Assembly (NCBI RefSeq): GCF_002234675.1
Contig: NC_019870.2
Location: 5,712,485 to 5,776,484, forward strand
Direction of reading: 5' to 3'
DNA length: 64,000 nucleotides
Origin: Oryzias latipes
Taxonomy: Eukaryota > Chordata > Actinopteri > Beloniformes > Adrianichthyidae
Made by a program: the position numbers and the translations under genes. Every line of letters starts with the position of its first letter. Position 1 is the first letter of the stretch. This document shows positions 56,565-64,000 of the stretch, one piece after another. The notes under the pieces were generated by a model. That model made no database searches. It was not told the origin of the DNA and worked only from the letters and a program-made list of their open reading frames with translations.

Positions 56565-58528
56565 TATGAAGGTAAAAATGTGTCAAAAAGAACGCACTTG
56601 TGAATTTGATTTGAGAATTTGTAATATAGAATCTGAATACTTGTGCATCAAAAATCTGCATCTGTGTGTAAAAATCTTCTGCTGTGAACTGACAAATTTC
56701 CAATTGCATGTATTCATTTAGAGTTACAACTTCAAATCTGTGATTACAACTGCCCAAATGTGCTTCTGCGTGTGCTTGAATCTGCTGCCGCAAATCACAG
56801 GTGCGCTACAACTGCGCTCTGACTTCTGACACATTCCTTGCGAGAAACTTATGTCAAAAGTGATCTGTGTCCGATAATGGGACTAGGGGGGAGGGAGGGT
56901 AAGAGGAGGCGGAGTCAACCATAGTGCTGGATTCGGAGAACTTGGTAAAGTTAGAAAGATCTTCACAGATTCACACTTCCTGCTTCAATAACTCTTCTGA
57001 TAAACGTTCAAATGTGACAGCAAGTCTCTCAATCATTTTGTATGAACACAGAGAGTGAACTAAAAATGAATTTCTACAGAAAAAACTTAGTTTTCTCCTG
57101 CATTTTAATGAGAAATGATCTCTTCGTGCTTTAAATGCAGACATGCAGCTAGACGGCTGCGAACGGACAGGATCAGGAAAATGATCATCTTTGTTGTAGC
57201 AGGACAACAGGGCCAGGGCTATTGAGCAGCTTTATTATAAATCATATGGATAAACATTTGGAAAAAAAAATTTGATTAGATAAACGCGTTCTCCGCGACG
57301 TTCCAGGCGACGGCGCGGCGGCGCGTGGCTGTGGCGGACTCAGCCCGCTGAGCGACGGCTGGGTATGCGCGAGCGACAGGTGTGCCCCGCCATCGGTCAG
57401 CGGGATACTCGCTTCTTCTTTCCTCCGCTGAGCGAGGGCGTAGACCCATGCGTCTGACAGTGGGATCCCTGCTTCTTATTTTCTCCGGAGCTCGGCCGCT
57501 GAGCGAGGGCATATAGCGCGGTGTCACACCGCTGCCAGCCGCCGAGCTCTGCGGAGGAAGGAGAGGCCGAAAGAGAGGCCGAGGATCCCGATGGACGAGC
57601 GCGGAGCACCCGCGAGCCACAGGCGTGCTCCGCCGTCGGTCAGCGGGATCCTCGTTTCTTCTTTCCTCCGCGGAGCTCGGCGTCTGGCCGCGGTGTCGCG
57701 TACCAGCGACACGCTACGCCCTCGCTCAGCCAGCGGCCAGCCGTCGCTCAGCGGGCTGAGTCCGCCACAGCCGCGCGCCGCCGCGCTGTCGCCTGGAACG
57801 TCGCGGAGAACGCGTTTATCTAATCAAATATTTTTTTTTCAAATGTTTATCCATATGATTTATAATAAAGCTGCTCATAGCCCTGGCCCTGTTGTCCTGC
57901 TACAATCATCTTCCTGATCCTGTCCGTTCGCAGCCGTCTAGCTGCATGTCTGCATTTAAAGCACGAAGAGATCATTTCTCATTAAAATGCAGGAGAAAAC
58001 TAAGTTTTTCTGTAGAAATGCATTTTTATATCACTCTCTGTGTTCATACAAAATGATTGAGAGACTTGCTGTCACATTTGAACGTTTATCAGAAGAGTTA
58101 TTGAAGCAGGAAGTGTGAATCTGTGAAGATCTTTCTAACTTTACCAAGTTCTCCGAATCCAGCACTCTGATTGGTTGACTCCGCCTCCTCTTACCCTCCC
58201 TCCCCCCTAGTCCCATTATCGGACACAGATCACTTTTGACGCAAGTTTCTCGCAAGGAATGTGTCAGAATTCAGAGCGCAGTTGTAGCGCACCTGTGATT
58301 TGCGGCAGCAGATTCAAGCACACGCAGAAGCACATTTGAGCAGTTGGAATCACAGATTTGAAGTTGTAACTCTAAATGAATACATGCAATTGGAAATTTG
58401 TCAGTTCACAGCAGAAGATTTTTACACACAGATGCAGATTTTTGATGCACAAGTATTCACATTCTATATTACAAGTTCTCAAATCAAATATACAAGCTCG
58501 TCCATTTTGGAACATTAATACCTTCATA
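56565..58528. mobile_element. 1,964 bp fold-back element with 6 bp target duplication
   Basis: The two halves are inverted copies of nearly 980 bp each. Outer ends are TATGAAGGTA and TACCTTCATA, directly flanked by CGGATG on both sides (56559-56564 and 58529-58534). Mirror landmarks include 57286/57810 (CGCGACGTTCCAGGCGAC and its complement) and matching frames at 56350-56793 (minus) and 58300-58518 (plus). The core, 57280-57810, is extremely GC/CpG-rich with internal direct subrepeats ('gctgagcgagggc'); the outer arms are AT-rich. No transposase is encoded, so it is non-autonomous. Superfamily unknown. Confidence 0.85.
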
Positions 58529-58588
58529 CGGATGCCTCATGGGTCCGCCGGTTCAGCCAACTACACCTAGCTGCAGTACGCAGAACGA

Positions 58589-58698
58589 GGCGGAGCTCAA
58601 CATGGGCGGGGTTAAACGTTGAGCTCCGCCCACTGTATGCCCATAATCTATTTTAACAAGTTTCCACCTGCAATATTGCACATTGAAACTTGTTAAAA
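58589..58698. repeat. Two consecutive perfect hairpins
   Basis: Hairpin 1: 13-base arms 58589-58601 and 58618-58630 (GGCGGAGCTCAAC). Hairpin 2: 14-base arms 58651-58664 and 58685-58698 (TTTTAACAAGTTTC). They lie 61 bases right of the fold-back element. Confidence 0.8.
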
Positions 58699-58839
58699 CA
58701 GATTTTTTTTGGTGGTCCATTAATTGATTTTTATCATAATTTTAAACCTTTATAATATTTGTTTTCTTTTATGGTGGTCCTACTTTTCTGTCCAATGAAA
58801 TCCTTCAGAAAATGTAAAGTTCTGTTTCTCCAAGGCCTT

Positions 58840-59200
58840 TGAAAATGAAAGTACACGAGCATTTGCTTGTATATAAATACACAGACAGCACCAAGCAAAC
58901 AAGTTGAGCCAAATTTAAAATACATTAGAGTTTAAAGACAGTGACTGGACTGAGACCCATACTGAGACTGAGCCATACTCCACCTGTGGGCCATTTCTAA
59001 ACTATTTTTGAAACTGTCTTACAAACAAGAGTGGATGGATGAAATTAGTTTTCTGAAGCATTCATCATTTATTTCTCTGGAACTAAGGAATCCCAATCCC
59101 CTAAAACAACGATACATGATGAGCATCAGATGATCACCGTTTCCCAGGCAACCGCCAAACCCAGATTCTTCCATCAGCTGATTAGATGAAGTAGAAAATT
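58840..59200 (+). repeat. Duplicated segment, copy B
   Basis: Aligns with 51030-51420. An X-box-like GTTTCC-CA-GGCAAC lies at 59139-59152. The duplication suggests a larger tandem duplication that also doubled the torsin gene. Confidence 0.55.
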
Positions 59201-60384
59201 TTCAGCACCTTTCCTTTATCAAGACAACATTGAATTGTTGAAAATGTTTCCTTTTCTTGTTTATAACAACAAGATATTTCTATAAGCATTTTACTAAAAG
59301 GTTTCTATAACATTTTAAAAAGGTTTGGCGCTGTCTGTCATTAGGATCATTTAACAATATTTGACCATAAAAATGAAATAAATAAAAAACACTCTGACAA
59401 TCATCCTCAAGGTGGTGCTAGAAGTTAAGTCTCTTACTGCAGAGGATGTCACTGGTTTTCTGATAAAACCTGGATGGCTGTGACAAAAAATATAAATAAA
59501 GATGTGTTAAGGGCTGACTTGAAGCTGCAGGGAAAGAAAACGTTGAAGATCTAAGTCAAGTGAAAAACTTTCAGCAAAGTAAAAAAAAACTGAACTCCAG
59601 GATGATCCTCCTGATAGTTTCTTTAAATTTTCATTTCCTAAAGACACCAATTCTGATTAGAGTTGATTCTTCTCAGCATTATAACACATTCCATTGATAC
59701 TTGAAGATTTATTTGAGTGGTGATCCAGCAGGATTTGCCTTCATTAGACCTCCTTCTCTGTGTGGCTTTTGTTACTTTCATGACTGTGGCTGAGAGCTTT
59801 CCGTTCCTTTCTCCTCTTTCAGTCGCCTCTTCTCTTTAGTGCTGATTCCTCTGGTGGTTGCAGAACAGGAGAGGGTAGACGGAGGGGGCAGGTCAGCCTC
59901 TAATCTTTCTCTAAACAGAGGGCACTGCCACCACACTCTGACCCCCACTCCCCCTCTGGTCACCGGTGCTCGCCTGAACCCCCACACCGCTGCAGCGGGG
60001 GCTGGATCATCACTCAAAGAATCAAAGCACATTCCTGTGACCCAGCAGAGGAGCGCCCAGGACCGGCTGGGAACGAATTTCAAATCAGTGCTGAAAAATT
60101 AATCTTGTTGCAACAATTAATTTGTGGTACCTATTATGACCAGCAGGGAGAGCTTTAAGAGCCCCGGAACTGATTTATTTTTGGGATTTGAATTACAGTA
60201 ACAACAAAAAATGTCAATGAAGTAACAGTGTAGAGAATGAGGTCACCGTGCAGAAATCTGAGTGATTTAAATCACTACGCAAACTATTGAGACTCCATTT
60301 TTTTCTCTCTGAAAGTCTCCACAGAGCTGTCACACCAAAGAGAAGCAAATATTTGAGTTCATATTCTTATCAAACATCATTAAT

Positions 60385-60510
60385 CTTTATCTTCATCATT
60401 CATCTTCTTCCGTTTTGTCCCTTTCTGGGTCTCGGGGTTGCTGGAGCCTATCCCAGCCACTTGTGGGAGAAGGCAGGGGACACCCAGTCTGTCGCAGTCA
60501 TATCAAACTA
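60385..60510 (+). repeat. Common teleost repeat fragment
   Basis: The phrases 'gttgctggagcctatcccag' and 'cagtctgtcgcagtcatat' are typical of a repeat dispersed in fish genomes. Not coding. Confidence 0.6.
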
Positions 60511-60924
60511 CTTTTATTAAAATAAGATTATTCAAAAATCAATTAAGATTGTTTTTACTTAACTATAAGTTTATTTAGGGATTTTCTATTGGTCAAAGAT
60601 ATTTTAAAAATTCCAAATTGCTTCTCAAAATCTTTGTTATTTTACTTAATTTGATTTTGTTTTAAAAAGAAGACTTAATAAAAAAAAAAAATTTTAAATG
60701 CAAGACATTGTTTTAGTGATCTAAGTTCAATATTTTTCTCCAACCTCACCAGAAAAAATGTTTTTTGTTTTTATTTTAACTGAAATCTAAGTGATAGATC
60801 CACAGTGGGTCGTTTTATTGATCAAATAACTCATAATCTTGAAAATGGCCAATTTGAGGAGAAACAACTACAGGAGTGTGTGAGCTTCGTTCTCCTGGTG
60901 GTGCTGCACTCCTTCTGAAGCTAC

Positions 60925-60954
60925 CTTCATCTTCATCTTCATCTTCATCTTCAT
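60925..60954 (+). repeat. Microsatellite (CTTCAT)5
   Basis: Five perfect hexamer units. Confidence 0.9.
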
Positions 60955-62459
60955 CTGAGCAGCTGGCACAGAAGGAGAGAGCAGTAACGACTGAGACAAA
61001 CTCAGAAGCACTTTTCTCAAAAGTGTCAGTGTTGATACACGATTGAAGCTTTTAAAACCTATAAAAGCAAAAAACTCTATCCAGCTCTTCTCCACTGCAA
61101 ACCTTTTATTTCAAACATTTCCACATCTTCTGGACTCACAGCTTCAGTGATTTGAAATCAGGTGACCGGAGATCTTAAAGAAAAACCCAGTAAAAACACT
61201 TGAAGGTAATTCCTTGTTATGGAAAAAAAGTGTGTCTTTCTTTACGTACTCTACACTTGGAGCCAAATTTTATCCCAAAAACGGACAGTTTAAAAAAACA
61301 ACAACAACTAATTGATCATTTATTTATATTCTAATAAGGAAAGATGTTCTATTTTGAGGAAAATTAATCAATTTCAAATTTGATTCAACATTAAAAAGAA
61401 AATTCAACGAGGGAAATAATGAACTGAGAAGCTTTGTTATTGAAAGCATCAAGTGGAGAGTTTCACACTAAAGAGGTTTAACCATCAAGGCTGGCTTCTT
61501 TTTAAGACCATTATCTCTGAAAATGAACTTAAGGAAAATGGAAATGTAATCTAAACAGACAGATAACAGCACTTCACTGATTAACTTTTTACAAGCTCAT
61601 CTTCCATTCGTTCCCACTTTCGCAAATCCATATGCAAACATTTCGTTTTCATCCAGATCCACCCACTGGCCACGAACACACGTTGTCTAAATCAGGGCTA
61701 TTTTGACGCTTACAGCTGTAGAAATGCATCTGACAGGCGTAGATTAATAAAAGCCTAGATCTCCCACAGATGAATTTCCATAGCTAATGCTGTTGCTGTC
61801 CCATCATGCCTTGCTTGTTGTAAACAAGCCACCATTTTTCTCAAGGAGGGTGAGGGTTAATTCTAGATATAAAAAATATCTCAAGGTTAGTTAGCTACTT
61901 TAAGTAGTGTTGGAAACCTCTGTATGCAGATATCTTTAGAGTCTAATAGAGTAACAAAATAGAGTTAAGTTAAAATAGAGTAAATTTACGACTTGAAATC
62001 TTGTAATTTAAGTTTTTTTTTTGGTGGCCCTAAAACTCAGTCGTAGTTTTAAAAGCTTAATTGTTAGAAAAATTAGTTTGAAAATTGTTAGAGTTATGGT
62101 GAATAAATAAATATAATTGACCATCAAATGCTCAAAAAACTGTACAAAAACAAAAATTTTAGTTATTGATACAATTTTAATTCAAACATAACATTTACAT
62201 TTATTTTCAAATCTGTCTATGTATAGATGTGCGCCGTAAGGGGGGTTGGTGTAAGTGAGCTTAGACGGAGGCAAATAAATCACTTTGGTGACCCCTAAAG
62301 GGAGAAGGTGAAAGGCAAAGGCATTAGTTTTTTTTATCTATTTATTTTTTAAAGGTCTATACCATGTTTTTCTTTAGCCTTTCAGAGTAAACTATAGCCA
62401 TACATATGATAAGATATGACCTTTGGCACACTGAAGGACAATTATTTAACAAAATGTAA

Positions 62460-62600
62460 GTTATTTTTTGCAGCTCCTTTTCCTACCCGGAAGTAAGAGG
62501 ACTCAATCTCTGAGGCTCCGCCTTTCTCCCCTTGTGGGTGCCGCCCATTTCGTGACGTCAACCTAGAGCTGGCCTCGACAGCGTGTCTGCCATGAAAACA
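62460..62600 (+). promoter_or_regulatory. Candidate promoter with perfect CRE
   Basis: A GC-rich patch in AT-rich surroundings holds CCGGAAGTAAG (ETS-like), CCGCCC and a palindromic TGACGTCA at 62553-62560. It is followed by an ATG at 62583 that opens a 100-codon plus-strand frame of unknown nature. No protein family was recognised and no donor site stands out, so the gene itself is not called. Confidence 0.3.
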
Positions 62601-63904
62601 AACATTATCAAAACTTTTGCAAAGATGGATGTGCATGTAATATGTAAGCGTTTTACTGATCATTGCAAGCTCCATGGAGATTGTGTGTGTGAACTTACCA
62701 AATCACCCAACGTATCATTTTTGATACTATCTATATTTCATAAAAGAAATGATGTTTCAAATTATTTTGTAGATTTCATTAAAGGGGTTAAAAAACATCT
62801 TAATTCCAAAAAAATGAAATATTCTGTCAATTATTTGATGTTGTGGACTTTAAAGGATTTTTTTTTAACTAAAGCAATACATTGAAAAGTGAGACTTTCC
62901 TGGGAAATGCAATTCTTTTGGCAGACATTTCTATAAATGCCCTTTTATTTCCACGAGTTAGAGTGAAAACGGAGCCACACAAGTTTAAAAAATGTTATAG
63001 TTTATATATGTATACTTACAACATCTGGTGATGGCAGCTGTGTTTAAGTTCTGTCCATTGATTTGCAGATGGAAAGAAAACCTGGAAGTTTCAGGGATTC
63101 GTTGGTCACAGATAACCTGGAACACCTGTAGATTCCAACATTCCAGTTGTGCTTTTTATCCTCTGGAGACTGTGGAGCTAAAGTTACGCTTCAGGTGTCT
63201 GCAGAGAAATGATAAGCGGCTGTGTTATTGTTTCACTTGTTAATTAGACAAAAGCACGTCCCCACCCTTCAGGAGTTTTCCCACATCAATCTGCACAAAA
63301 GCAAACGTCCAGCAGCAAATATGTGAAAACAACACAGATCTGAGCATGCAGAACGGAGAGCAACAAAGGGTGAAGCTGAACTCTGCATGGAGGCTGAGTA
63401 CAATGCTCATCAGCATCCTCCAAACAATCTCAAAGCTTGTCCCCATTGTTTGATGCCCGCAGTCACCATGTAAACATCCCTTCTACAGCCAGTCCCAACT
63501 AAATTCAGACCCTGACAGGAAGTGATTTCATATCCAACATCCGCCTCAGACTTCCTCCCTCAGGTGGCCGACATTTTTGGCAGTGGACCTCCCAGGCCAA
63601 GGAATCTAGAGTTGTAAAGGAAGGGCTGGTTCCACTTTGGGTCCCGTCTTTGGATGTTACAAAGAACAAACGCTTTCGCCTGTTCCAGATCAGTTTTGTA
63701 AATCTTCTGAACAATTGAGAATATGGATGAGAACGTGCATTTTTCTACGGTGTACGCAGGTCAAAGTGTCACAGACAAAATCTTTTCATGTTTCTATCCA
63801 CAAACCAAATTTGTCTGATTAGGACAGACAATTTTAAGGAAATTTTGAATTACACTTACACTGTTTTTTTAAAGCAATTTCAGCAATAAAAACAAAGGAA
63901 AAGG

Positions 63905-64000
63905 ACAAATTCTGCAGAGCGGCTGTGTTTCGTTAGAAATTTATCACAGAGTCATGGCTGGAACTGCTGGCGCAGAGTGAGCCTGCCCCCATTTTCTATC
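63905..64000 (+). repeat. Interspersed repeat family R2, copy cut by window end
   Basis: 'ttctgcagagcggctgtgtt' followed by 'ggcgcagagtgagcctgccc' matches the left parts of the copies at 12515 and 17815 ('ggcgcagagtaaccccgcct'). Confidence 0.5.

Larger units (their letters stand above)
59201..62440. other. No gene recognised
   Basis: AT-rich sequence. The open frames around 59778-60102 on both strands occupy a GC-richer patch and match nothing I know. Two repeats inside are listed separately. FAM169A, which follows NSA2 in human, was looked for and not seen. Confidence 0.4.

Noticed and set aside
56350-58518. Matching frames on opposite strands (147 and 72 codons)
   Set aside because: They are the two arms of the fold-back element; the similarity reflects the inverted repeat, not a protein family.
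59778-60102. Open frames on both strands as a FAM169A exon
   Set aside because: Human gene order suggests FAM169A here, but neither translation resembles it and splice sites are weak.
1-64000. CRISPR arrays, bacterial operons, intact viral genes or rRNA genes
   Set aside because: None seen; the window is vertebrate nuclear DNA with spliced genes.

Overview
This 64 kb window is vertebrate nuclear DNA, almost certainly from a teleost fish. It has intron-split genes with GT/AG junctions, long AT-rich introns and many short DNA-transposon copies. The gene order enc1 - hexb - gfm2 - nsa2 matches human 5q13. The repeat types resemble those of medaka (Oryzias), but the species call is inference.

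Layout. 1-9.5 kb: repeats and gene-poor sequence, with a possible 3' end of an unknown minus-strand gene near 5 kb and the likely enc1 3'UTR from about 8 to 9.5 kb. 9.5-11.3 kb: the single coding exon of enc1 (minus). Its 5' intron runs to a CpG island near 15.3-16.0 kb, the likely promoter. 20.6-30.4 kb: hexb (plus, beta-hexosaminidase), all coding exons resolved. 30.8-38.2 kb: gfm2 (minus, mitochondrial ribosome-recycling GTPase), 20 coding exons resolved, tail-to-tail with hexb. 38.9-40.7 kb: nsa2 (plus, ribosome biogenesis), head-to-head with gfm2. 42.8-56.0 kb: a torsin-1-like AAA+ ATPase cluster (minus) with two complete ATPase bodies but three first exons. 56.0-64.0 kb: no confident gene, but a 1,964 bp fold-back element with a 6 bp target duplication.

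Main discovery candidate: hexb carries two tandem homologous copies of one internal exon (called 11a and 11b). Both start in phase 0 and end in phase 1, so the frame survives only if exactly one is used. Including both creates a stop; skipping both shifts the frame. Copy 11a has a beta-type Asp at the substrate-binding position (Asp-Tyr), while 11b has the Asn-Arg pair that in human HEXA (alpha subunit) recognises negatively charged substrates. The gene may therefore make beta-like and alpha-like hexosaminidase by mutually exclusive splicing. An upstream exon also has an alpha-like loop where human HEXB differs.

Other notable points: alternative first exons in the torsin cluster, a torsin C-terminal tail that seems to be read from an inserted repeat, and a MITE inserted at the TA of a torsin splice donor. 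All exon boundaries were read by eye from splice consensus and reading frame, with no transcript data. Protein comparisons are from memory of the human families.
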